The translations under genes and the position numbers were made by a program. A stretch of 64,000 bases of DNA from Nocardia transvalensis (GTDB lineage: Bacteria > Actinomycetota > Actinomycetes > Mycobacteriales > Mycobacteriaceae): NCBI RefSeq assembly GCF_015477765.1, contig NZ_JADLQQ010000018.1, positions 1 through 64,000 on the forward strand, read 5' to 3'. The notes under the pieces were generated by a model. The model had not been told where the DNA came from, ran no database searches, and worked only from the letters and a program-made list of their open reading frames with translations. Each line of letters begins with the position of its first letter. The first letter of the stretch is position 1. Shown here in pieces: positions 1 to 7,599 of this stretch.

Positions 1-218
1 CGGCTCGGACCGTGGGGCGGGTCCTCTCGGCTCGGACCGTGGGGCGGGTCCTCTCGGCTCGGACCGTGGGGCGGGTCCTCTCGGCTCGGACCGTGGGGCG
101 GGTCCTCTCGGCTCGGACCGTGGGGCGGGTCCTCCCGGCTCGGACCGTGGGGCGGGTCCTCCCGGCTCGGACCGCGGGGCGGGTCCTCCCGGCTCAGACC
201 GCCCGGGGCGGGTCCTCT
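1..218. repeat. 27-bp tandem repeat array
   Basis: Seven near-identical 27-bp units start at 1, 28, 55, 82, 109, 136 and 163. Each begins CGGCTCGGACCG and ends GGGTCCTC plus T or C. A degenerate 29-bp eighth copy occupies 190-218. The first four units are identical, and later ones change the last base and one internal base, so the array seems to have grown from the left. It runs off the window edge, so its full length is unknown. Because 27 is divisible by three, one frame reads as a nine-residue repeat, but nothing supports translation. Confidence 0.95.
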
Positions 219-255
219 CATTCCCTGCCCCGGCGCGCAGCGACGGGGCAGGGGT

Positions 256-1425
256 CTAGGCGACCTGTGTGGGTGGGGTCCAGTCGTAGAGGGAGTTGGT
301 CAGGCGGGTGTTCACCGTGGGTGGGGTCAGGCGGGCGGCGAGGTTGCGGACGCGGGCGGCGGTGGGGGTGTTGCCCTGGAGGGCTCGGCCCATGCGGCCC
401 GACAGGTGGGCGATGCGTTGGGTGCGGGGGCGGCGGGCGATGTCGTAGGTGTGGAGGCCGGGAAGGACGCCCTGGGCGGTGACCGCGTCGGCGAGGACCA
501 CTGCGTCTTCGAGGGCCAGGCAGGCGCCCTGGCCGACGTCGGGGGTGACGGCGTGGGCGGCGTCGCCGACGAGGGCGATGGGGCCGCGGACGAAGGACGG
601 TAGGGGCGTGGCGAGGTAGTGGACCTCGTGCACCAGCACCGCCTGGGGTGGGGTGGCGGAGACGACCGCGGCGATCGGCTCCGGCCATCCCGCGAGGCGC
701 GCGGTGAGGGTGCGCGGATTCGGTTCGGGCGCGGTGTCGGCGGTGTCGAAGGCGTACCAGTAGATGCGGCCGTCGCCGAGTGGCATGATGCCGATGCGCA
801 GGCCGTCGCCCCAGGTCTCGCTGAGCATCGAGGCGACCTCGAGCCGCTCGGCGGCGCGCGCGGGGACGATGCCTCGCCAGGCGACGTATCCCGCATACCA
901 CGGACCGGGATGGTCGGGAAACAGTGCGGCGCGCAGGCGACTGTGCACACCGTCGGCGACCACGACCAAGTCGGCCGAGTGCACGAACGGCCCACCCGGC
1001 CCGGCGACGGTGACCGTGGCGATATCGCCGTCGGCCGCCACGCCGATGGCCCGCCGATCCGTGTGCACCGGCACCTCACCGAGCGATTCCAGCAGCAGAC
1101 CGTGCAGGTCGGCGCGGGACAGCGAATACAGCCCGAAACCGAATCTCGTCGCCAGCTCGTCGGAGTCGATGTGCATCACCCGGCGTCCGCCGTGCAGACG
1201 GGCCTCCAGGCCATCGAGCCGCCGCCACCGGTCGACCGCGGCGATATCGAGCCCCAGCCGCCGCAGCGCTCGCATGGCGTTGGGCGCGATGCTCAGCCCC
1301 GAGCCGGAAGGGCCGAAGTCGACGGCCCTTTCGTGCACCTCCACCTGCCATCCGTTGCACCGCAATGCGCGTGCCGTCGCCAGCCCGCCGATGCCCGCAC
1401 CGATGACGATCGCCTTACCGGACAT
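256..1425 (-). CDS. FAD-dependent aromatic-hydroxylase-family monooxygenase
   Basis: A 389-residue protein of the PHBH/salicylate-hydroxylase-like family of flavin monooxygenases, which hydroxylate small aromatic or polyketide-like substrates with NAD(P)H and O2. Visible motifs are the N-terminal GxGxxG at residues 9-14, the DG motif (ADG at 157-159) and the GD motif GDAAH at 287-291 followed by DVGQG at 296-300. Length is normal. The ATG start is preceded by GGGAGG. It is divergent from a TetR gene across an operator-rich gap, so it is probably the repressed target. The substrate cannot be read from sequence. It is likely cytosolic because no signal peptide is seen. Confidence 0.88.
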   Translation of the reverse strand: MSGKAIVIGAGIGGLATARALRCNGWQVEVHERAVDFGPSGSGLSIAPNAMRALRRLGLDIAAVDRWRRLDGLEARLHGGRRVMHIDSDELATRFGFGLYSLSRADLHGLLLESLGEVPVHTDRRAIGVAADGDIATVTVAGPGGPFVHSADLVVVADGVHSRLRAALFPDHPGPWYAGYVAWRGIVPARAAERLEVASMLSETWGDGLRIGIMPLGDGRIYWYAFDTADTAPEPNPRTLTARLAGWPEPIAAVVSATPPQAVLVHEVHYLATPLPSFVRGPIALVGDAAHAVTPDVGQGACLALEDAVVLADAVTAQGVLPGLHTYDIARRPRTQRIAHLSGRMGRALQGNTPTAARVRNLAARLTPPTVNTRLTNSLYDWTPPTQVA

Positions 1426-1456
1426 GTCGATCCTCCCGTTATTGCATGAAACTTTA

Positions 1457-1483
1457 GTTAGAGACTCTAACTCGAGTTAGAGT
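1457..1483. promoter_or_regulatory. TetR operator candidate, three half-sites
   Basis: Three copies of one 7-bp half-site lie in the divergent gap: GTTAGAG at 1457-1463, CTCTAAC at 1465-1471 and GTTAGAG at 1476-1482. The first pair forms a palindrome with a 1-bp centre. The second pair forms a perfect 20-bp palindrome at 1464-1483 with CTCGAG at its centre. The site overlaps the presumed -10 hexamer TAGAGT (1478-1483) of the TetR gene and sits upstream of the monooxygenase, as expected for a repressor controlling both directions. Confidence 0.75.
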
Positions 1484-1490
1484 GTCTATC

Positions 1491-2204
1491 GTGACGAACG
1501 AGAGAACCGTCCGCCGCGACCGGGTCCGGCAGGCGACGATGGCGGAGATCCGGGCGACCGCCCGGCGATTGCTGATCAAGGGCGGATCCGAGGCGGTCAC
1601 CGTCAACGCGGTGGCCCGTGAGATGGGCATGAGCGGACCGGCGCTCTATCGCTACTACCCGAGCCACGACCTGCTCGTGCAGGCCGTCACCGCCGGTTTC
1701 TACGAGGAGCTGTCCACCGAGATCCGCGCGGTCCGCGACGAATTCGCCGAGGCCACCGCCTCGCGGCGACTACTCGCCATGTGCCGGGCCCTGCGCGGCT
1801 GGGCGACCGAGCATCCGGCGGAATTCGGCTGGATGTTCGCCACCCCCAGCACCACGCTCGCGCCCGAATCGCTCAGCCACGAGGCCGCTCTCGGCTTCGA
1901 GGCGGTCTTCCGCGACGAGGTCGCCGCTCGGTGGACAACGAACCCGTTTCCGGTACCCGAACTGTCGGAGCTGGATCCGGGCCTGCGCGAGCAGCTGACC
2001 GCCTACTCCCGCAGCATCGACGGCCAGCTGCCACCCGAGGCCGCCCACGTCTTCCTCGTCTGCTGGATCCGTCTCTACGGCCTGCTGTGCATGGAGGTGT
2101 TCGGGCAGGTGAAGTTCGCCTTCACCGATCTCACCCCGATATACGAGGACGCCTTGCGCGAGATCTGTGGGGCGCTGGGCCTGGACTACGAGGCCGGGCA
2201 ATGA
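1491..2204 (+). CDS. TetR/AcrR family regulator
   Basis: A transcriptional repressor of about 237 residues. The N-terminal helix-turn-helix reads through AVAREMGMSGPALYRYYPSH at about residues 35-55, and a TetR C-terminal ligand domain follows. GTG at 1491 is chosen because TAGAGT (1478-1483) lies exactly 7 nt upstream, the spacing of an actinobacterial leaderless transcript. GTG at 1482 is in frame but falls inside the operator and has no ribosome-binding site. It is divergent from the FAD monooxygenase, and its stop overlaps the start of the downstream small membrane protein by 4 bp. Autoregulation and control of the monooxygenase are inferred from the three half-sites. Confidence 0.85.
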   Translation: MTNERTVRRDRVRQATMAEIRATARRLLIKGGSEAVTVNAVAREMGMSGPALYRYYPSHDLLVQAVTAGFYEELSTEIRAVRDEFAEATASRRLLAMCRALRGWATEHPAEFGWMFATPSTTLAPESLSHEAALGFEAVFRDEVAARWTTNPFPVPELSELDPGLREQLTAYSRSIDGQLPPEAAHVFLVCWIRLYGLLCMEVFGQVKFAFTDLTPIYEDALREICGALGLDYEAGQ

Positions 2205-2479
2205 GTACCCACAAGAATCGAGCCCGCGCCGTGAGTACCCGGCTCGCCCACTGGAATTCGCCTCGCATCCTGGTCGCCATCGTGCTCGGCTTCTCCCTGC
2301 TCGGCCCGCTGCTCGCCGACCTCGCCATCCCGGATGTCGCCGAGCTGCACCTGCACAATCCGGCCTGGCCGCCGCATGCCAAATTCGGATTGGACGCGCA
2401 GCTGTTCATCGCCGTGGTCATGCTCGTCCTGCTCGCCGCCGCGCTGCTCCTCGAGGGCCGACGCGAACGCCGCCACTGA
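2201..2479 (+). CDS. small two-TM membrane protein
   Basis: A 92-residue protein whose ATG overlaps the TetR stop codon (ATGA), so the two are very likely translationally coupled. Hydrophobic segments lie at about residues 23-43 and 68-86, separated by a His/Pro-containing extracytoplasmic or cytoplasmic loop, and the C-terminus is Arg-rich. No family is recognised with certainty. Its place behind the regulator and opposite a monooxygenase suggests a role in the same stress or substrate response, but that is inference only. Confidence 0.6.
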   Translation: MSTHKNRARAVSTRLAHWNSPRILVAIVLGFSLLGPLLADLAIPDVAELHLHNPAWPPHAKFGLDAQLFIAVVMLVLLAAALLLEGRRERRH

Positions 2480-2512
2480 GCCCCGGCACGATATCCGGGG
2501 CAGGATGGGGCC

Positions 2513-3421
2513 GTGCGTGAACTCGTCGTGCTGGGGACGGCCAGCCAGGTGCCCACCCGTCAGCGCAACCACAACGGGTACCTGCTGCGCTGGGACAGCG
2601 AGGGACTGCTGTTCGATCCGGGTGAGGGCACCCAGCGGCAGATGCAGTTCGCGGGGGTGTCCGCGACCGGCCTCACGCGCATCTGCCTCACCCACTTCCA
2701 CGGCGACCACTGCCTCGGTCTGCCCGGCGTGCTGGCCCGGCTCAATCTGGATCAGGTGCCGCATCCGGTCGACGTGTGCTATCCGGGATCCGGTCAGGTC
2801 TTCTACGAACGGCTGCGCGATGTGGTTCCGTGGTTCCCCGGACTGCGCGAGCGTCCGATCGCCGCCGAGGGGCCGATCACGCTCGGGGATGCGGCGTTCA
2901 CCCTCGAGGCCGTGCGGTTGTCCCACCGCATCGACACCTTCGGCTATCGGCTCGTCGAACCGGACGGCCGCCGGATGCTGCCCGACCGGCTCGCCGCGCT
3001 CGGCATCGTGGGGCCCGACATCGGCCGGCTGCAACGCGAGGGCACGCTGCGCCTGGCGGACGGACGCGTCGTCACCGTCGACGAGGTCTCGACCCCGCGG
3101 CGCGGCCAGCGCTTCGCCTTCGTGATGGACACCCGAATGTGTTCCGGCGTCGAGGAATTGGCGCAGGACGCCGACATGCTCGTCATCGAGGCGACTTTTC
3201 TGGACGCCGATGCCGCCCTCGCGCACGAATTCGGTCATCTGACCGCCGCCGAGGCCGCCCGGGTGGCCGCGGCCGCCGGAGTGCGCACCCTGGTGCTCAC
3301 TCATTTCTCGCAACGCTACAGCGAACTCGAGGGCCATCGCGCGGAGGCGAGCAAGTACTTCGACGGCGAGCTGATCGTGGCCGAGGATCTGATGCGGGTA
3401 CCGCTTCCAACTCGCCGGTAA
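2513..3421 (+). CDS. rnz: ribonuclease Z (tRNA 3' endonuclease)
   Basis: A 302-residue metallo-beta-lactamase-fold nuclease that trims the 3' trailer of tRNA precursors. The zinc motif HFHGDH is at residues 61-66. Further ligands expected in this family are H138, D206 and H264 (in LTHFSQRY). Length matches the short RNase Z class. The GTG start at 2513 follows a GGGG-rich stretch. It stands 33 bp after the small membrane gene and may be read through from it. A related MBL-fold arylsulfatase activity is known for the family, but the complete ligand set and the RNase Z-type spacing favour rnz. Confidence 0.9.
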   Translation: MRELVVLGTASQVPTRQRNHNGYLLRWDSEGLLFDPGEGTQRQMQFAGVSATGLTRICLTHFHGDHCLGLPGVLARLNLDQVPHPVDVCYPGSGQVFYERLRDVVPWFPGLRERPIAAEGPITLGDAAFTLEAVRLSHRIDTFGYRLVEPDGRRMLPDRLAALGIVGPDIGRLQREGTLRLADGRVVTVDEVSTPRRGQRFAFVMDTRMCSGVEELAQDADMLVIEATFLDADAALAHEFGHLTAAEAARVAAAAGVRTLVLTHFSQRYSELEGHRAEASKYFDGELIVAEDLMRVPLPTRR

Positions 3422-3441
3422 CTTAGGCATATCCTCAGGCC

Positions 3442-4146
3442 ATGCCGTATTTGGAACGTGACGGGGACGTGTTCGTGGTCTACCTCGGCAACGAGGGGCA
3501 GACCGATAGCGAGAACCGCTTCCACCCCGACTGGATCGACGCATTCCACGGGTTGCTGGACGAGGTCGAGGGCTCCGAGGGGCCCGCGGCGCTGGTCACC
3601 GTCTCGACCGGCAAGTTCTACAGCAACGGCCTGGACACCGACTGGCTGTTCGGCAACTTCGACCGCAACTGCTGGTACCTGGACCGGGTCCATTCGCTGT
3701 ACAGCCGCCTGCTGACCTTCCCGATGGCCACGGTCGCCGCGCTCAACGGCCATGCCTTCGGGGCGGGGGCGATGCTGGCCACCTCCCACGACTTCCGGGT
3801 GATGCGCGCCGACCGCGGGTTCTGGTGCCTGCCGGAGGTGCATCTGGGGATGCCGTTCACCGTGGCGATGAACGCGCTGGTCACCGAGCGGCTGACCAAT
3901 CAGGTCGCGGTGGAGGCCATGACCACCGGCCGCCGCTACGGCGCCGACGATGCGATCGCCGCCGGAATCGTGGACGAGAAGGCCGACGCCGACAAGGTGC
4001 TCGCGGTCGCGGTCGACCGGGCCGCGGCGCTGGCCGGAAACCGCAAACCGAACCTTCCGGTCATCAAGCAGGCCCTGCACGGCCGGGCGCTGGCGGGGCT
4101 CGCGGTCGAGACCACACCGGAGAACCTGAAGTTCGCGCCGCGATAA
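3442..4146 (+). CDS. enoyl-CoA hydratase/isomerase family protein
   Basis: A 234-residue crotonase-fold enzyme, shorter than a typical hydratase (about 255-260). The first oxyanion-hole segment is GKFYSNGLD at about 57-65, the second is NGHAFGAGAML at about 102-112, and PEVHLGMPF follows at about 129. This pattern resembles delta3,delta2-enoyl-CoA isomerases of the plant and peroxisomal type more than classical EchA hydratases, so isomerisation during unsaturated fatty-acid oxidation is the better guess. A leaderless start is likely: TATCCT at 3430-3435 lies 6 nt before the ATG. It follows rnz by 20 bp, but its own promoter hexamer overlaps the rnz end. Confidence 0.8.
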   Translation: MPYLERDGDVFVVYLGNEGQTDSENRFHPDWIDAFHGLLDEVEGSEGPAALVTVSTGKFYSNGLDTDWLFGNFDRNCWYLDRVHSLYSRLLTFPMATVAALNGHAFGAGAMLATSHDFRVMRADRGFWCLPEVHLGMPFTVAMNALVTERLTNQVAVEAMTTGRRYGADDAIAAGIVDEKADADKVLAVAVDRAAALAGNRKPNLPVIKQALHGRALAGLAVETTPENLKFAPR

Positions 4147-4188
4147 CCCGATAGGCGCCGCGGCGGCCACAGTGCAACACTGTGTGCC

Positions 4189-5442
4189 ATGCCACGCAGC
4201 GGCGAGGACCGGATCAGGGAGCAGTCGGGTGCGCGGGCGGATCTCGTCACGCCCGCGGACTCCGCCCTGACCGCGGCCGCCGACACCGCCATCGGTGCCG
4301 CGGCGGACGAGCTGATCGCGCTGTCGCATGCGATCCACGCCGAGCCCGAACTGGCCTTCGCGGAGAAGCGCAGCGTCGCAAAAACTCTCGCCCCGCTCGC
4401 GGCGCGCGGATTCGATATCGAGACGCCCGTCGCCGATCTCGACACCGCCTTCACCGCCACATACGGCAGCGGTGAGCTGGTGGTGGGAATCTGCGCGGAG
4501 TACGACGCGTTGCCCGAGATTGGACATGCCTGCGGGCACAACATCATCGCCGCATCGGCGGTGGGGGCCGCGCTGGGCTTGGCCCGAGTGGCCGACGTGT
4601 GCGGAATCACGGTCAAGGTTTTCGGCACACCGGCCGAGGAGAGCGGCGGTGGCAAGGTGCTGATGCTCGAGCGCGGCGCATTCGACGGCGTGGCGATGGC
4701 CATGATGGTTCATCCCGGGCCGATCGACATCATCGGCGCGCGCTCGCTGGCGCTGGCAGACCTGTCGATCGTGTACCGCGGGCACGAGGCGCATGCCAGT
4801 GCGGCGCCCGAACAGGGCCGAAACGCCGGGGACGCGGTGACCGTCACACAGGTTGCTCTCGGATTGCTGCGGCAACATCTGCGACCCGGGCAGCAACTCC
4901 ACGGTATAGTCAAGTCGGGTGGCGTGGCCCCCAACATCGTGCCCGGACATGCGGAACTGCTGTATTACCTACGAGCAGGCGACTCCGCATCCCTCGATGA
5001 TCTGATGCGACGCGCATCGGCCTGCTTCGAGGCCGGGGCACTGGCGACCGGGTGTACCCACGAAATCCGGACGCTCGCGCCCACATATACCGAGCTCACG
5101 CCCGATCCCGCACTACTGTGTGCCTATCGCGAGCAGATCGTCGGGATGGGCCGGGTGCCGCTCGCGCCGGAGCTCGAGGCGTCGCGACCGTTGGGTAGCA
5201 CCGATATGGGCAACGTCACGAACGTCATTCCGGGCATCCACCCGGTTATCGGCATTGAGGCCGGTGGTGCGGTGACGCATCAGCCGGAATTCGCGGCGGC
5301 GTGCGTGACGCCCTCAGCGGATCTGGCGGTGACAGATGGGGCTACAGCTCTGGCGCGTACCGCGATACAGATTGCGGGCGATCAATTTCATAGGGACAGG
5401 TTGTTGGAGCGCAGCATTCAGCGACAGGAGGAAATTCGGTGA
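4189..5442 (+). CDS. M20-family amidohydrolase (AmiA/AmiB-like)
   Basis: A 417-residue zinc peptidase/amidohydrolase of the M20D group, whose members hydrolyse N-acyl amino acids, aminobenzoyl-glutamate or small dipeptides. Metal-site motifs are AEYDALP at 103-109, GHACGHN at 112-118 and GTPAEESGGG at 146-155; the bacterial dimerisation (lid) domain follows. There is no signal peptide, so it is cytosolic. Its stop overlaps the GTG of the next amidohydrolase by 4 bp, so the two form an operon, as the amiA1/amiB1 pair does in mycobacteria. The substrate is not determined by sequence. It may act in peptidoglycan or acyl-amino-acid salvage. Confidence 0.85.
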   Translation: MPRSGEDRIREQSGARADLVTPADSALTAAADTAIGAAADELIALSHAIHAEPELAFAEKRSVAKTLAPLAARGFDIETPVADLDTAFTATYGSGELVVGICAEYDALPEIGHACGHNIIAASAVGAALGLARVADVCGITVKVFGTPAEESGGGKVLMLERGAFDGVAMAMMVHPGPIDIIGARSLALADLSIVYRGHEAHASAAPEQGRNAGDAVTVTQVALGLLRQHLRPGQQLHGIVKSGGVAPNIVPGHAELLYYLRAGDSASLDDLMRRASACFEAGALATGCTHEIRTLAPTYTELTPDPALLCAYREQIVGMGRVPLAPELEASRPLGSTDMGNVTNVIPGIHPVIGIEAGGAVTHQPEFAAACVTPSADLAVTDGATALARTAIQIAGDQFHRDRLLERSIQRQEEIR

Positions 5443-6710
5443 GCACAAGCGGGGGGTCCGCGGCGGGTGTGGCGGACCCGGAGGAGGCGGCGGCTTCGGA
5501 GAACTCCGGAGGCTCCAGATCTTCGACGACCGAGGCGTCGGCCATCGTATCGGCCGGTCGCCAGGCCGTCGACGGGTGGCTGAGCGAGCACACGGAGGAT
5601 CTGATCGGGTGGCGGCGGCACATCCACGCCAACCCGGAACTGTCGCGCACCGAATTCGCCACGACCGAATTCATCGAGACCTGGCTGGTCAAGGCCGGGC
5701 TCGAACCGCAGAAGCTCCCGACCGGCACCGGCATCATCTGTGACATCGGCCCCGAGGGCCCGCGCATCGGCCTGCGCGCCGATATGGACGCGCTGCCGCT
5801 GCAGGAGTACACCGGCCTGCCGTTCGCCTCCACCGTGCCGGGCGTGTCGCACGCCTGTGGGCACGATGCCCACACCGCCATCCTGCTCGGCACCGCGATG
5901 GCGCTGGCCGAGGTGCCCGAACTACCGGTCGGCGTGCGGCTGGTGTTCCAGCACGCCGAGGAGGTCATGCCCGGCGGCGCGATCGATATGGTGGCCGCGG
6001 GTGCGATGGAGGATGTGTCGCGGATGTTCGCGCTGCACTGCGATCCGCGGCTCGAGGTCGGCCGGGTCGGCGTGCGGGTCGGGCCCATCACCTCCGCGGC
6101 CGACACCGTAGAACTGGTGCTGGATTCGCCCGGCGGCCACACCTCGCGCCCGCACCTGACCAGCGATCTGGTCTATGCCATCGGCACCGTGATCACCGGC
6201 CTGCCCGGTATGCTCAGCCGCCGTATCGACCCGCGGACCAGCACCGTGATGGTGTGGGGTGCGGTGTCGGCGGGCAAGGCGCCCAATGCCATTCCGCAGA
6301 CCGGCATGCTCACCGGCACCGTGCGCACCGGCGATCACGCCACCTGGTCGCTGCTGGAGCCGATGGTCCGCGAGATCGTCGAGGGCCTGCTCGCGCCGAC
6401 CGGCGTGCGGTATCAGCTGAACTACAAGCGCGGCGTGCCGCCGGTGGTCAACGACGAACAGGCCACCCGGATGTTCGAGAACGCCATCCGCGAGCTCGGG
6501 CCCGACGCCCTCGCCGACACCCCGCAGTCCGGCGGAGGCGAGGACTTCTCCTGGTATCTGGAGGAGGTCCCGGGCGCGATGGCCCGGCTGGGCGTCTGGT
6601 CGGGCGTGGGCCCGCAACTGGACCTGCACCAACCCACCTTCGACATCGATGAACGAGCCCTACAGGTCGGCGTCCGCGTCATGACGAACCTGGTCCTGCA
6701 GGCCCACTGA
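5439..6710 (+). CDS. M20-family amidohydrolase (hippurate hydrolase-like)
   Basis: A 423-residue second M20D amidohydrolase, coupled to the preceding one by a GTGA overlap. The metal and catalytic motifs are complete: RADMDALP at 113-120, CGHDAHT at 140-146 and QHAEE at 171-175. A further conserved Gly-rich segment with GGGEDFS lies near the C-terminus, which is typical of aminoacylases and hippurate hydrolases. The N-terminal 35 residues are Ser/Gly/Ala-rich and probably disordered, so a later start is possible, though the overlap with the upstream stop favours GTG at 5439. A hairpin at 6716-6738 closes the operon. Confidence 0.87.
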   Translation: MSTSGGSAAGVADPEEAAASENSGGSRSSTTEASAIVSAGRQAVDGWLSEHTEDLIGWRRHIHANPELSRTEFATTEFIETWLVKAGLEPQKLPTGTGIICDIGPEGPRIGLRADMDALPLQEYTGLPFASTVPGVSHACGHDAHTAILLGTAMALAEVPELPVGVRLVFQHAEEVMPGGAIDMVAAGAMEDVSRMFALHCDPRLEVGRVGVRVGPITSAADTVELVLDSPGGHTSRPHLTSDLVYAIGTVITGLPGMLSRRIDPRTSTVMVWGAVSAGKAPNAIPQTGMLTGTVRTGDHATWSLLEPMVREIVEGLLAPTGVRYQLNYKRGVPPVVNDEQATRMFENAIRELGPDALADTPQSGGGEDFSWYLEEVPGAMARLGVWSGVGPQLDLHQPTFDIDERALQVGVRVMTNLVLQAH

Positions 6711-6715
6711 TAGGT

Positions 6716-6738
6716 CGGCCCGCCTTCCCGGCGGGCCG
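6716..6738. terminator. convergent hairpin terminator
   Basis: A perfect 9-bp stem, CGGCCCGCC (6716-6724) and GGCGGGCCG (6730-6738), encloses the loop TTCCC. It lies exactly between the stop codons of the amidohydrolase and the convergent cyclotransferase-fold gene. No T-run follows, as is common for high-GC actinobacterial terminators. Confidence 0.65.
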
Positions 6739-7221
6739 CTACATCAACCCAAAGGTTCCCGGACCCACATTGCGACTGTTGCGGGTCCGCAGGGCGTGGA
6801 CATAGTCGGCCGGTGCGCCCGCCCTCTCCGCCGCATCGGCGATCACCCCCAGATAGCGCGCCGAGGGTAGCCCGCCCTCGTAGGCGTCGAGCACGTACAA
6901 CCATGCCAGCACCGGCTCGGTGCCGGTGCCGGGAGTCGGGGTGACCCGCAGCCGGATCTTTTTGTGGATGCCGAAATCCGAGCCCTCCCACCGGTCGAGA
7001 TTGACCTCGTCGTCGGGGGACACGTCGTAGAGCACGACGAACACTCGCGAGCCGGGCTCCTCGACCACCGTGGCCAGCGGCCCCTCCCACCCGATGTCGT
7101 CTCCGGCGAAGGTCAGGCGCCAACCCTCCAGCCAGCCGGTTCCGTACACGGGTGAGTGCGGACAGCGCTTGAGCATCTGCTCGGGATCCATATTGGACCC
7201 ATAGGCGGCGTATATCGGCAC
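6739..7221 (-). CDS. gamma-glutamylcyclotransferase-fold protein
   Basis: A 160-residue protein with the AIG2/GGCT signature YGSN at residues 7-10 and the following PxxM-like stretch (DPEQM). Family members cyclise gamma-glutamyl amines to 5-oxoproline; mycothiol-using bacteria have few glutathione substrates, so the true substrate is open. The GTG start has TACTCT on the same strand 6 nt upstream (7228-7233), which indicates a leaderless mRNA. The same neighbourhood (amidohydrolases, this gene, lpdA) occurs in mycobacteria as I recall it, where the gene (Rv3304) is only annotated as conserved. Confidence 0.8.
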   Translation of the reverse strand: MPIYAAYGSNMDPEQMLKRCPHSPVYGTGWLEGWRLTFAGDDIGWEGPLATVVEEPGSRVFVVLYDVSPDDEVNLDRWEGSDFGIHKKIRLRVTPTPGTGTEPVLAWLYVLDAYEGGLPSARYLGVIADAAERAGAPADYVHALRTRNSRNVGPGTFGLM

Positions 7222-7262
7222 TCAGCAAGAGTATCGAATAAGAACCCCCAGCCGCGCCTGAT

Positions 7263-7286
7263 GGCGCCGCCTCCGGCGTCGCGGGT
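7263..7286. repeat. 24-bp dispersed palindromic element, copy A
   Basis: The 24-bp string starting GGCGCCGCCTCC and ending CGCGGGT recurs exactly, in inverse orientation, at 46112-46135. In both places a CTGTGTTC (or its complement) lies nearby on the same side. The element contains imperfect arms (GCGCCGCC and GGCGTCGC) around TCC, so it can fold. A related GC-rich palindrome (GGCGGCGGCTCCGCCGCC) follows at about 7300-7317. Confidence 0.75.
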
Positions 7287-7320
7287 TTGCTGTGTTCATG
7301 GCGGCGGCTCCGCCGCCGCG

Positions 7321-7417
7321 GGTTTGCGGCGCCCTGATGGCTCGGCTTTCGAGGGCCGCTGCTTGCTCCTTCGTCGCGTACGCAGCGACCCTCGAAAGCC
7401 GAGCCGCGCCGCAAACC
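7321..7417. repeat. 97-bp long two-part hairpin
   Basis: An outer stem pairs 7321-7332 with 7406-7417 (12 of 12). An inner stem pairs 7339-7362 with 7382-7405 (23 of 24, one G-T type mismatch). A 6-nt bulge lies on the left side and a 19-nt loop is at the centre. Such length and near-perfection are far beyond a simple terminator and suggest a mobile or repeated extragenic palindrome. The 7222-7599 interval that contains it has no convincing gene. Confidence 0.85.
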
Positions 7418-7599
7418 GTGCGGGGCTGCGTGAGTGCGGGTGGTCTGTGTTTCAACTGAGGCTGGGACGCTTGGTCGTTTCATCGTCGGTCGCGCGGCTC
7501 CGGCTCACCGGCGATGCGGTCAAACGTGCCGAGAGCTGGCCCGATAACGTAAAGGGGTATCGGAGATCCCGGTTGCACAGCTCTACAGCGGAGGTACAC

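Noticed and set aside
12..482. Reading frame with nine-residue repeats over the left array
   Set aside because: It comes only from the 27-bp period; no ribosome-binding site is visible and the rest overlaps the monooxygenase gene antisense.
3316..4950. 544-residue minus-strand frame opposite the enoyl-CoA enzyme and the first amidohydrolase
   Set aside because: It spans two clear plus-strand genes and has low-complexity His/Arg/Gly composition.
7156..7599. In-frame N-terminal extension of the LpdA-like protein
   Set aside because: It runs through the palindromic repeat island; GGAGG in front of ATG 7600 and family length fix the start there.
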